Assembly (NCBI GenBank): GCA_046302715.1
Contig: JBKCHQ010000280.1
Span: 1-24,535, forward strand
From: CAMCXT01 sp046302715
Lineage (GTDB): Bacteria; Bacteroidota; Bacteroidia; M30B66
Length of the DNA stretch: 24,535 nucleotides
Reading direction: 5' to 3'
Each line of letters opens with the position of its first letter. Position 1 is the first letter of the stretch. Shown one piece after another: positions 1 through 7,640 of this stretch. A model generated the notes under the pieces. That model made no database searches. It had not been told where the DNA came from and saw only the letters and a list, made by a program, of their open reading frames with translations. A program made the translations under genes and the position numbers.

Positions 1-14
1 GGTAATTCACGCAG

Positions 15-22
15 CAAAGGTA
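15..22 (-). promoter_or_regulatory. Possible -7 promoter element facing left
   Basis: Read on the minus strand this is TACCTTTG, an exact match to the Bacteroidota -7 consensus TAnnTTTG. It would drive a gene that leaves the window at its left edge. Nineteen bases upstream lies only TTCG rather than the expected TTG, so the -33 partner is weak. No coding sequence is visible to support it. Confidence 0.35.
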
Positions 23-135
23 GACTAAGTTTTACACGGAACGAAAAAAGTGGAAAGGGGCACATGATTTATGTTCGGTTTGTTAAACTTCTCTAACAGA
101 ATGAAACATGTGGCATAATTAGTTATTATTGAATC

Positions 136-370
136 ATGAAAATTCAAGTAATACAGGATGACAAAGGCCGAACCACTGGAATTTACATCCCCATAAACCA
201 GTGGAGAGAATTAAAAAAAAAAATATAAAGGACTTCAGAATATAGAACAAGAAGAGCCCGCCGAAACGCGATTGATTAGTGAGTTAACAGAAGCAGTGCA
301 CGAGTTAGTACAAATCGCACAGAAAAAGAAAAAATCAAGACCTGCCGATCAGTTGCTCAATGAATTATAA
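136..370 (+). pseudogene. Frameshifted type II antitoxin gene
   Basis: The reading frame opens at ATG 136 (MKIQVIQDDKGRTTGIYIPI...) and, as read, stops at TAA 226-228, just after an 11-A run at 213-223. Removing one A restores a continuous frame: LKKKYKGLQNIEQEEPAE, then an acidic helical segment, ending RPADQLLNEL at TAA 368-370. The restored product of about 78 residues has the layout of small antitoxins paired with RelE/ParE toxins in Bacteroidota: an N-terminal beta strand region (TGIYIPI) and a C-terminal charged helix ending RPAxxLLxEL. The restored stop lies 8 bases beyond the toxin start, the overlap expected of such an operon. The lesion is a one-base expansion of a homopolymer, so it may be true decay, a slippage site, or an assembly error. 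The family assignment comes from recalled sequence patterns. Confidence 0.75.
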
Positions 371-689
371 GGTAGAAACCATTTCGGTTTTTGATAAGCA
401 GGCCAAAAGACTAGCGAAAAAATATCGTTCATTAAAAGACGAATTAACAACGCTGGTTATTTCCTTATATAAACAGCCTATGCAAGGTACTTCTCTAGGC
501 AATGGTTTTTACAAAATTAGAATTTCGATTGGATCTAAAGGCGAAGGAAAATCAGGAGGTGCACGAATAATTACTTACGTTAAAATCGAGCTTTAGACTG
601 TTTATCTTTTGGCGATATATGACAAGTCAGAAATGGGAAGCATCGCAGAAAAAGACCTAAATGCACTTTTTAGTCAGATTCCGAATTGA
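360..689 (+). pseudogene. RelE/ParE-type toxin gene interrupted by TAG
   Basis: The intact part gives 78 residues from ATG 360 to TAG 594-596: MNYKVETISVFDKQAKRLAK near the start, then PMQGTSLGNGFYKIRISIGS and KGEGKSGGARIITYVKIEL. This is the pattern of RelE/ParE-superfamily mRNA interferase-like toxins. Directly after the TAG the same frame continues with TVYLLAIYDKSE, then SIAEKDLNALFSQIPN, to TGA 687-689. That continuation is exactly the final beta strand and C-terminal helix expected of the family, which is usually about 100-110 residues. One codon (probably an E, K or Q codon) has therefore become a stop. The frame overlaps the antitoxin, as in a normal toxin-antitoxin operon. A 78-residue product would lack the last strand and helix and is probably inactive, but that is inference. 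Confidence 0.8.
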
Positions 690-707
690 TTCGACTTTAC
701 GATCTAG

Positions 708-1526
708 TTACCCATCTTTCTTTTCGCTTTGCTCTCCTTCTTTATTCGATGGTGCAATGATATAAATAATACGAACCGGTAAATTGCCGGTATGGTGCAC
801 AATTCCGTTTTCGGTTTGGGCGGTATTGTGTATTACCGTTACAGTGCCGGGCTCAGGATCGTCGGGTATTTCCTCTTCATCATCAGGGCTGAGATAAACA
901 GGTTTGGGCGGACCTTCATGTCTGTAAACCACAGCACAAATAAGTCCGATAAGTGCCCCTGCTAAATGAGACTCCCATGAAATATGTTTAAAAAGCGGTA
1001 AGACGCCCCAAACCATTCCGCCGTATAGAAAAATGGTAAGAAATGAAACAGAAATAAGTCGGGTGTCGTTTCGCAGCATCCCGCTTAAGGCAAGAAACGA
1101 AGCCATCCCATAAACAATCCCGCTGGCTCCAATGTGCGTGCTGGGTCGGGCAAACAACCAAACTGCAATACCGGTAAAAAGCCAAATCCAAAGTATAACA
1201 CGAAACGCAATACCTCGGTAAAAGAACGTCATACATGCTCCCAAAATAAACAACGGAATAATATTGGATCCCAAATGGTTAAAATCGCCATGTATAAATG
1301 GTGCGGTAACTATACCTATTAACCCCTCTGGATTGCGGGGTCGAAGACCAAAACGGTATAGCTTTAAATCGAAAAAAACATCATATATAAAAGTAACCCC
1401 TAAAAGCATGACGAAAATGCCTGCAATAATGGCACTTATTACAAGCCTCTTTTTTTCGGTCTCCCGCTCAATATCGGAGTTTATGATACTATTTTCAATA
1501 CTTTCATGTAAACCATTAACGTGCAT
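708..1526 (-). CDS. Rhomboid-family intramembrane serine protease
   Basis: This 272-residue polytopic membrane protein should cleave transmembrane segments of other membrane proteins within the inner membrane. The catalytic pair is visible: GASG with Ser135, and His187 in SHLAGALIG. The conserved HGDFNHLGSN motif lies at about 79-88, in the loop after the first core helix. A charged N-terminal stretch of about 28 residues precedes the first membrane segment (about 29-50). After the last helix (about 187-201) a hydrophilic tail of about 70 residues follows, with an acidic patch DDEEEIPDD near 215-223. The start ATG at 1526 is the first that includes the N-terminal charged region. The gene is divergent from the metallophosphoesterase, with 62 bp between their starts. 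Natural substrates cannot be read from the sequence. The family call is strong. Confidence 0.9.
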   Translation of the reverse strand: MHVNGLHESIENSIINSDIERETEKKRLVISAIIAGIFVMLLGVTFIYDVFFDLKLYRFGLRPRNPEGLIGIVTAPFIHGDFNHLGSNIIPLFILGACMTFFYRGIAFRVILWIWLFTGIAVWLFARPSTHIGASGIVYGMASFLALSGMLRNDTRLISVSFLTIFLYGGMVWGVLPLFKHISWESHLAGALIGLICAVVYRHEGPPKPVYLSPDDEEEIPDDPEPGTVTVIHNTAQTENGIVHHTGNLPVRIIYIIAPSNKEGEQSEKKDG

Positions 1527-1588
1527 ATCTGTTAGCTTATTAACTTGCCTCCGATTTTAGTGCCATAAATTAAAATGGTGCGTCATTT

Positions 1589-2854
1589 ATGTTTTCCAAT
1601 TCTGTGATACTGTTTCGCTTTTTATTTTCCATTGCCCTCCTGGTGATGGTGGACATTTATTTTTACCAAGCGGTTCGAAAAATTACATCCGCATGGCCAC
1701 ATAAAAAAAAGAGAAGAGTCGTTTTTATTTATTGGGGCTTAACAGCGACCATTGTAATGCTCACTATTTTTAACGTAATCACCTATCAAAATCCGGTTTT
1801 ACCCAGAACTGTATCGCTTTACATTTTTTGTTTCTTAATGGTAGTGTTCATCTCAAAATTAATTGGATCGCTGCCTTTAATTATAGAAGATGTGGTACGT
1901 CTGTTTCGAATGCTAGGTGTATTTTTCACCAAAGGAACACGTGGATTCGAAGAGCGCAAAGGCATTACCCGAGGTAAGTTTATTAGTCAAATGGCATTAG
2001 GACTTGCAGCGGTGCCGTTTAGCTCCATGCTTTTTGGCATGGTTAAAACGGCGTTTGACTTCAAAATCCGAAGAGTAAAAATTCCTATTCCCAATTTACC
2101 GGATGCGTTTTCGGGGTTTAAGATTGTTCAGATATCCGATATTCATAGTGGCTCATTCATAAGTGGCAGCCATTTTGAAAACGCAGTGGCTTTAATTGGC
2201 AGCCAAAATGCCGATATGATAGTTTTTACGGGTGATTTGGTAAACGATAGAGCCACAGAAGCTGAGCCGTTTGCCGGTATTTGGAAAAATTTAAAAGCGC
2301 CTCACGGTATTTATTCAGTTTTGGGCAACCACGATTACGGCGATTATGTAATGTGGGAAAACGACGATTTAAAAAGGCAAAACCTGGACCGACTGTGCGC
2401 CTTACATGGCGAAATGGGCTGGACCCTTCTGCGCAACGAGCATCGCATTATTGAACGAAACGGAGAGAAGATTGGCTTGCTGGGGGTTGAAAATTGGGGA
2501 TCGGCCATGCGTTTTCCTAAAAAAGGAGACGTGTTAAAAGCCCGCGAAGGTATGCCCGAGCTACCGGTAAATATTTTATTATCGCACGATCCATCCCATT
2601 GGGATTCTAAAGTATTTGCTGAAAATCCAGAAGTAAGTCTGATGCTCTCAGGACATACGCATGGTTTCCAGTTCGGCATCGAAATTCCGGGCTTTAAGTG
2701 GAGCCCATCACAGTATGTTTATCCCCAATGGGCGGGTTTATACACCCGCAACAACAGACATCTTTACGTTAACCGAGGCTTGGGTTTTTTAGGGTATTTG
2801 GGGCGAATTGGTATCAATCCCGAAATAACGGTTTTGGAACTGCAGAAAGCCTAA
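1589..2854 (+). CDS. Membrane-anchored calcineurin-like metallophosphoesterase
   Basis: This 421-residue protein has a metal-dependent phosphoesterase domain in its C-terminal two thirds. All blocks of the fold are present: DIH (Asp184, His186), GDLVND (Asp216), GNHD (Asn247, His248), SHDPSHWD (His333) and GHTHGFQFG (His356, His358). The N-terminus carries about three hydrophobic helices (roughly 8-28, 43-63 and 74-97) and a further hydrophobic stretch near 133-152. This places the catalytic domain next to the membrane, as in YaeI/YkoQ-type enzymes. Relatives in that group act on phospholipids or lipid A precursors (for example LpxG-type UDP-diacylglucosamine hydrolase), but the substrate here cannot be deduced. 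ATG 1589 begins immediately before the first hydrophobic helix. It is divergent from the rhomboid gene and followed by a 13-bp palindrome. Confidence 0.9.
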   Translation: MFSNSVILFRFLFSIALLVMVDIYFYQAVRKITSAWPHKKKRRVVFIYWGLTATIVMLTIFNVITYQNPVLPRTVSLYIFCFLMVVFISKLIGSLPLIIEDVVRLFRMLGVFFTKGTRGFEERKGITRGKFISQMALGLAAVPFSSMLFGMVKTAFDFKIRRVKIPIPNLPDAFSGFKIVQISDIHSGSFISGSHFENAVALIGSQNADMIVFTGDLVNDRATEAEPFAGIWKNLKAPHGIYSVLGNHDYGDYVMWENDDLKRQNLDRLCALHGEMGWTLLRNEHRIIERNGEKIGLLGVENWGSAMRFPKKGDVLKAREGMPELPVNILLSHDPSHWDSKVFAENPEVSLMLSGHTHGFQFGIEIPGFKWSPSQYVYPQWAGLYTRNNRHLYVNRGLGFLGYLGRIGINPEITVLELQKA

Positions 2855-2900
2855 AACTACCGAACCTGATTAGCGTTATATCTTATTTTTAAACACATAC

Positions 2901-2935
2901 ATCAGAGCATTGATTTTTGACCTCAATGCTCTGAT
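2901..2935. promoter_or_regulatory. 13-bp perfect inverted repeat between two genes
   Basis: Arms ATCAGAGCATTGA (2901-2913) and TCAATGCTCTGAT (2923-2935) are perfectly complementary around a 9-base loop, tttttgacc. The structure lies 46 bases after the metallophosphoesterase stop and 22 bases before the epimerase start. It lacks a following T tract, so it is a poor intrinsic terminator on either strand. A TTG in its loop (2917-2919) lies 24 bases upstream of a TACCTTCG element, so it could equally be an operator overlapping the epimerase promoter. Confidence 0.6.
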
Positions 2936-2943
2936 AAATTCAA

Positions 2944-2951
2944 TACCTTCG
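2944..2951 (+). promoter_or_regulatory. Candidate -7 promoter element of the epimerase gene
   Basis: TACCTTCG differs from TAnnTTTG at one position. It ends only six bases before ATG 2958, so transcription would begin almost at the start codon. The nearest TTG (2917-2919) is 24 bases upstream, slightly beyond the usual 17-23 spacing. Confidence 0.4.
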
Positions 2952-2957
2952 CAGGGC

Positions 2958-3920
2958 ATGAAAAAAATCCTGATTACAGGCGGATCGGGTTTTATTGGCC
3001 GGTATTTCGTAGCACGTTTTAAAGATGCTGAGGTTTGTATATTCGATCTCAAAGAGCCCGATTACCCCTCAAATGCTACTTGGATTAAAGGAGATGTGCG
3101 TGATAAGTCGGCATTATTTTCGGCTTCCGACGGCTGCGATGCAATTGTACATTTAGCGGCCATGCATCATGATTTTGGGATTAGCGATCAGGAATACTTT
3201 GATACCAATGTGGCAGGGGCCCAAAATGTAGTGGATGCCGCAGTAAAAAATAGCATTTCGATAATTTTAAATTTTTCGTCGGTGGCAGTATATGGCAAAG
3301 CGGGCAATCCCGGTCCTACTAACGAAAACACTCCAGCGCAGCCTGAAAATGCTTACGGAAAAAGCAAGCTGGAGGCCGAACGTATATTTACCAATTGGTG
3401 CAGTACCAATGGTTATCGAAGACTTATACAGGTGCGTTCCACCGTGGTTTTTGGTGCACATAATCTGGCTAATGTGCTCAGTTTGATTAAGGTTATTGAT
3501 CGGGGACTTTACCTGCACACCGGCCTGGGCGATAATATTAAGTCGCTGGCCTATGTTGAAAACCTGGTAGATGCGTGCTTTTTTGCTTTAAACGCTAGCC
3601 CCAGCGGAGAGCTTTTGTTTAATTATGTTGACTACCCGCAAAAAACCAGCAGGCAAATAGCACTGCTGCAGGCCCAATTACTCGGGAAGAAAATTCGTTG
3701 GGCGGTTCCTCATCGCCTGGCGCTCTTGCTGTCAAAGCCATTTGACTGGGCCATAACGTTGAGTGGAAAGAATTTACCCATCTCTTCGAAACGCATAATG
3801 AAGCTTAATACGCAAACCTGCCACGGCGCCGACAAAATCAGAAACCTCGGTTTTACCCAGCAATACAGCATAGAGAAGGGCATGGAACGTATGATTTCGT
3901 GGTATAGAAAAAGCATTTAA
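2958..3920 (+). CDS. NAD-dependent epimerase/reductase (extended SDR)
   Basis: This 320-residue nucleotide-sugar enzyme starts MKKILITGGSGFIG, with the Rossmann glycine motif at residues 8-14. The acidic residue ending beta-2 (FDLKEP) fits NAD preference. The catalytic Tyr133 and Lys137 stand in YGKSK, and Ser107/108 in FSSVAVYG. An upstream in-frame start at 2910 would add 16 residues running through a palindrome and is not needed by the fold, so ATG 2958 is preferred. The gene precedes a WecA/MraY-type sugar-1-phosphate transferase. That pairing is known in O-antigen clusters (WbpV-WbpL), where the SDR makes a 6-deoxy-HexNAc nucleotide that the transferase loads onto undecaprenyl phosphate. 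A role as UDP-sugar 4-epimerase or 4-keto reductase is therefore likely, but the exact substrate is inferred only from context. Confidence 0.85.
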   Translation: MKKILITGGSGFIGRYFVARFKDAEVCIFDLKEPDYPSNATWIKGDVRDKSALFSASDGCDAIVHLAAMHHDFGISDQEYFDTNVAGAQNVVDAAVKNSISIILNFSSVAVYGKAGNPGPTNENTPAQPENAYGKSKLEAERIFTNWCSTNGYRRLIQVRSTVVFGAHNLANVLSLIKVIDRGLYLHTGLGDNIKSLAYVENLVDACFFALNASPSGELLFNYVDYPQKTSRQIALLQAQLLGKKIRWAVPHRLALLLSKPFDWAITLSGKNLPISSKRIMKLNTQTCHGADKIRNLGFTQQYSIEKGMERMISWYRKSI

Positions 3921-3929
3921 TTAAAAAGT

Positions 3930-3937
3930 TACCTTTG
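3930..3937 (+). promoter_or_regulatory. -7 promoter element of the sugar-1-phosphate transferase gene
   Basis: TACCTTTG matches the Bacteroidota -7 consensus exactly and lies 23 bases before the TTG start at 3961. No TTG is found 17-23 bases upstream, so the -33 partner is missing or degenerate. Confidence 0.5.
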
Positions 3938-3960
3938 CTTCGTTCTATTGGCTTGCGCTC

Positions 3961-4995
3961 TTGATTACCTTTCTAACATCCTTGTTGTTTTGTTTGGTAT
4001 TAACTCCTGCAGTTATTCGTTTTGCTACACGCCGTAAATGGTTTGATGTACCTGACAATCGTAAAGTGCACAGCGAAAGTGTTCCTCGCCTGGGCGGTGT
4101 CGCCATTATGGGCTCTTTTCTAATTGCTATTTTACTATCTGCCGGTCCCGACACCTTGTTGCATACCCGATATTTTTTAGCGGGTTTGCTCATTTTATTT
4201 TTCTTAGGATTGTGGGATGATTTACAACCGGTTTCGCCATATGTCAAATTGCTGGGCGAATTTCTTCCTGTTTTATTATTAACCTATTCGGTGCGCTTAC
4301 CGCTTTCATATTTTTCGCTCAACTTGCAACTGTTTGAATGGCCGGCAACCATTTTCGCCGTCTTGTGGATTATTAATGCGTTTAATTTGGTGGATGGCAT
4401 TAATGGACTAGCTGCATCGGTCGGGCTGGTTTCTTTGGTGGGAATGGCGTATTTAGGACAAACCGATGTATCGTTTGTTTCGCTTGCCTTTGCCGGATCA
4501 CTTTTGGGTTTTCTATACTACAACTTCACTCGACCAAAAATTTTTATGGGGGATGGCGGTTCGTTGCCTTTAGGCTATGTTTTGGCATTTTGCATCACTC
4601 GCATATTCTCCGATGTTTTGGGCTACAGCACTTTAGACACCGGCAATGTGCTTACAGTAGTTGCATTGATGAGCCTGCCCCTTTTTGATATGGTGCGTGT
4701 GTTTTTTCTAAGGCTTGTAAAGGGCAACAATCCATTTAAAGGAGATCGCAATCATTTGCACCACCTGCTGCTCGAAGCAGGATGTTCACATGTTTGGGCC
4801 ACCCTGGTGCTGGTATTACTTTCATCAATAACGGCCCTTACGGTTTGGTTGCTGCAAAAAGAAATTTCGTTCCCTATCGAAAAAGTGCTGGTTTCCTTTG
4901 CTGTAATAGGCTTAATTCCACTTTTTTTCACCTTGGCGGTATGGATACGGGTGCGAAAAATCAGAGTCCGACTTAACGTTATCAATGTACCATGA
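3961..4995 (+). CDS. WecA/MraY-type polyprenyl-phosphate sugar-1-phosphate transferase
   Basis: This 344-residue polytopic inner-membrane enzyme should transfer a HexNAc-1-phosphate from a UDP-sugar to undecaprenyl phosphate, the priming step of a lipid-linked glycan. Family motifs occur in order: the cytoplasmic PDNRKVHSESVPRLGG loop (about 27-42), LWDDL with the aspartate pair, NAFNLVDGINGLA, FMGDGGSLPLG, and the GDRNHLHHLLLEAG histidine loop. Roughly ten hydrophobic helices are visible. The start is TTG 3961: an in-frame stop lies at 3922-3924, and no ATG or GTG precedes the first helix. This is not MraY, which sits in the mur cluster; WecA or WbpL-like is preferred. The stop overlaps the next start as ATGA (4992-4995), so the following barrel gene is probably translationally coupled. 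Confidence 0.88.
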   Translation: MITFLTSLLFCLVLTPAVIRFATRRKWFDVPDNRKVHSESVPRLGGVAIMGSFLIAILLSAGPDTLLHTRYFLAGLLILFFLGLWDDLQPVSPYVKLLGEFLPVLLLTYSVRLPLSYFSLNLQLFEWPATIFAVLWIINAFNLVDGINGLAASVGLVSLVGMAYLGQTDVSFVSLAFAGSLLGFLYYNFTRPKIFMGDGGSLPLGYVLAFCITRIFSDVLGYSTLDTGNVLTVVALMSLPLFDMVRVFFLRLVKGNNPFKGDRNHLHHLLLEAGCSHVWATLVLVLLSSITALTVWLLQKEISFPIEKVLVSFAVIGLIPLFFTLAVWIRVRKIRVRLNVINVP

Positions 4996-6629
4996 GGCAA
5001 CCTCTAAGCATTGTTTTACTGATAATTCTTTGGGGCAAAGCGCAAGCACAACACATCAATGCGGTGTTGGATCCGTTCTATTACACGGCCACAGTGGAAA
5101 AGATAGAACGGGGCCAATTGCCCTATCATACTGCAGTAAAACCTTATTTATTATCAGACATCAAAACGCATGTTCATCCCGACAGTATTTGGGAAACACG
5201 TTTACCTCAAACGAAATTATTTACATCAAAACTGGGTCGAAAGCTTTTTGCCGAACATCTTATAACACTCGAAAAACCCGACTACCAAGTGTATATTGAT
5301 CCCTTGTTTTCGTTTGACATAGGTAGCGACCAACGCAGCGCGCAACGCACCAGCGTAAATTCAAGAGGCTTGCAGATACAAGGCTCATTGGGGAAGAAAT
5401 TCGCGTTTTACACCAGCTTTTGGGAGAATCAATCTGTATTTGTGAATTACGTAGACAGTTTCATCCGTAAGAACAATGTAGTTCCGGGCCAAGGGCGGGT
5501 TAAACCCTTTAAAGAAACTGGTTTTGATTATGCTTATGCCAGCGGATATGTTTCCTGGTCGCCCTCGCAATTTTTTAACATACAGGCAGGTAACGATAAA
5601 CAATTTATTGGCGATGGATATCGTTCGCTGCTGCTGTCAGACAACGCTTTTAATTATCCATACGCAAAAATTTCTACCTCTTTTTGGAAGCTGCGATACA
5701 CCAATTTATTTATGGCTTGGCAAAATATAGGCAATGCTGCAAATAGCGGAGTGGGTGGCTATCGTCAAAAATATGCCACCATACACCATCTCAGCTACAA
5801 TACGCTGCCATGGCTCAATATCGGATTATTCGAGGGTATTGTTTGGCAGGGCGGTGATACTACGGGCATGCGCAGAGGTTTCGACCCCAATTACTTAAAT
5901 CCTATAATTTTTTACCGCCCGGTAGAGTTCTCACGTGGTTCGCCTGATAATGTAATCATGGGACTAAATTTGAAAATTAATATTCTCAAACGGGTAGTCC
6001 TTTACGGGCAATTGGTTTTAGACGAATTTTCGCTTAACGAAGTACGTGCAGGCAAAGGTTGGTGGGCCAATAAGCAAGGAGCACAGGCCGGTTTGCGCAT
6101 GTACAAGCTATTGGGTATTGAGGGTTTGAGTTTTCAAAGTGAATTGAATGCCGTAAGGCCATATACTTACGGGCACTTCACTGCTGAACAGAGCTACACA
6201 CACTATGCCCAACCAATGGCGCATCCATTGGGAGCAAATTTTGTTGAAAATGTAAATTTCCTCAATTATCGGTACCGACGTTTAGGGATTGGCGCAAAAG
6301 TACTATATGCCATTTATGGCGCCGATTCGCTTCCTGCCGATGGAACAACCTCAAATGTGGGGCAAAATATTTTTAAAGGTACCGCAGAAATAGTTGGAGG
6401 ACCAACTGAAGTTCCTTCAATTTACGGGAATACCCTATTGCAAGGAAAAAGACATTCGGTTTTATTTACTGATTTAACGGTAAATTATCTGATTAACCCA
6501 AAAACGGGAACACGTTTCGAGTTTACCGTTTCCCGTAGAAACGAGGTGATAACTGGCCGCAATCTAAATACCCTTTGGGTATTTTTTTCGCTGCGAACCT
6601 TTTTGCCTGCGCGCTATTACGACTTTTAA
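4992..6629 (+). CDS. RemB/Wzi-like outer-membrane beta-barrel protein
   Basis: This 545-residue protein has a clear signal peptide (residues 1-20, MRQPLSIVLLIILWGKAQAQ), followed by beta-rich sequence with alternating aromatic residues and a terminal strand ending LPARYYDF, as in outer-membrane barrels. The block GNDKQFIGDGYRSLLLSDNA (about 200-219) with following NYPYAKISTSFW is characteristic of the Bacteroidota group annotated as capsule assembly Wzi family or gliding protein RemB. Wzi anchors capsular polysaccharide at the cell surface, and RemB is implicated in gliding on some surfaces. Which applies here is not shown. The 4-bp overlap with the polyprenyl sugar transferase and the upstream epimerase favour a role in displaying or retaining a surface glycan. 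Confidence 0.8.
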   Translation: MRQPLSIVLLIILWGKAQAQHINAVLDPFYYTATVEKIERGQLPYHTAVKPYLLSDIKTHVHPDSIWETRLPQTKLFTSKLGRKLFAEHLITLEKPDYQVYIDPLFSFDIGSDQRSAQRTSVNSRGLQIQGSLGKKFAFYTSFWENQSVFVNYVDSFIRKNNVVPGQGRVKPFKETGFDYAYASGYVSWSPSQFFNIQAGNDKQFIGDGYRSLLLSDNAFNYPYAKISTSFWKLRYTNLFMAWQNIGNAANSGVGGYRQKYATIHHLSYNTLPWLNIGLFEGIVWQGGDTTGMRRGFDPNYLNPIIFYRPVEFSRGSPDNVIMGLNLKINILKRVVLYGQLVLDEFSLNEVRAGKGWWANKQGAQAGLRMYKLLGIEGLSFQSELNAVRPYTYGHFTAEQSYTHYAQPMAHPLGANFVENVNFLNYRYRRLGIGAKVLYAIYGADSLPADGTTSNVGQNIFKGTAEIVGGPTEVPSIYGNTLLQGKRHSVLFTDLTVNYLINPKTGTRFEFTVSRRNEVITGRNLNTLWVFFSLRTFLPARYYDF

Positions 6630-6693
6630 AAATAGTTTTGAAACCATCGCAAACAATTTCTCATAATTAAGGTTGTTTGACTGAGGCAAATAT

Positions 6694-6701
6694 TAATTTT
6701 G
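6694..6701 (+). promoter_or_regulatory. Promoter of the oxidase biogenesis cluster
   Basis: TAATTTTG matches TAnnTTTG and is preceded at 18 bases by TTG (6673-6675), the expected -33 spacing. It lies 15 bases before the TTG start of ctaB at 6717. Confidence 0.6.
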
Positions 6702-6716
6702 TGCTGCATTTAAATC

Positions 6717-7640
6717 TTGGAATTGATACAGGAAGATAATCCCGATTTAGTAATCAATCGTCAAAACTCAAAACTGAACGATTACACGCAACTGCTAAAG
6801 CTCAGATTGAGTTGGCTGGTAGTTTTCAGTGCGCTTACTGCCTATTTTATGGGCACAACGGATTATTCCTGGTTGAAAATTCTAATGCTTACTTTGGGAG
6901 GTTTTTTGGTAACGGGATCATCAAACGCCTTTAATCAAATTATTGAACGCGATTTAGATCGCTTAATGGATCGTACCCAAAACAGGCCGATGCCACAAGG
7001 CCGATTAAGTCGCATGGAGGCCCTTGTATTTTCGGCTTTAACAGGTGTTATTGGAATTGGTATTCTGTGGTTTTTTATGAATCCCCTTTCGGGGATATTG
7101 GGATTACTGGCCTTACTTTCATATGTAGCGGTGTATACACCGCTGAAGCGCATCACCCCTTTCGCAGTGTTTGTGGGCGCTTTTCCCGGTGCAGTTCCGC
7201 CTTTACTAGGCTGGGTAGCGGCAACCGGTAAAATTGATCTCTATGGATTGGTGCTTTTTAGCATACAATTCATCTGGCAGTTTCCGCATTTTTGGTCCTT
7301 AGCTTGGGTTTTGGAAGAAGATTATCTGAAAGCCGGATTTAGAATGCTGCCATCGGCTCAAGGCAAATCAAAAGCTTCGGCCTTTCAGGTTTTAGCTTAT
7401 ACCATAGGTTTAATTCCACTGGGCCTATTGCCCTTTTTATTCAGAATGGTGAGTCCGATAGCTACGGCAATTTTATTGATATGCGGTATTTATTTTAGCA
7501 TTAAAGCCATAAAGCTTTACCGAAGTTTAGAACGTGCCGATGCCCGTGCCTTAATGTTTGCCTCGTTTATTTATTTACCCATTGTGCAGGTAGTAATGAC
7601 GCTGGATCATTTGTTTGTTTTACCGTATTGGATGAGATGA
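6717..7640 (+). CDS. ctaB: Protoheme IX farnesyltransferase (heme O synthase)
   Basis: This 307-residue inner-membrane UbiA-family prenyltransferase converts heme B to heme O for heme-copper oxidases. The first aspartate-rich motif is NQIIERDLDRLMDRTQNRPM (about 77-96), where Asp83 and Asp87 bind the magnesium-diphosphate. YTPLKRITPFAVFVGAFPG and the PPLLGW block follow, as in CtaB/CyoE. The second polar motif falls in LERADARALMFASFIYLP. About nine hydrophobic helices are visible. The start is TTG 6717, directly after a good promoter; no ATG fits upstream of the conserved region. Its stop overlaps the next gene as ATGA (7637-7640). The oxidase genes that follow confirm the role. This is the strongest functional call in the cluster. 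Confidence 0.92.
   Translation: MELIQEDNPDLVINRQNSKLNDYTQLLKLRLSWLVVFSALTAYFMGTTDYSWLKILMLTLGGFLVTGSSNAFNQIIERDLDRLMDRTQNRPMPQGRLSRMEALVFSALTGVIGIGILWFFMNPLSGILGLLALLSYVAVYTPLKRITPFAVFVGAFPGAVPPLLGWVAATGKIDLYGLVLFSIQFIWQFPHFWSLAWVLEEDYLKAGFRMLPSAQGKSKASAFQVLAYTIGLIPLGLLPFLFRMVSPIATAILLICGIYFSIKAIKLYRSLERADARALMFASFIYLPIVQVVMTLDHLFVLPYWMR

Noticed and set aside
2910..2957. Upstream in-frame start of the epimerase gene
   Set aside because: It would translate through the 13-bp palindrome and promoter-like element, and adds 16 residues before the standard Rossmann beginning MKKILITGG.
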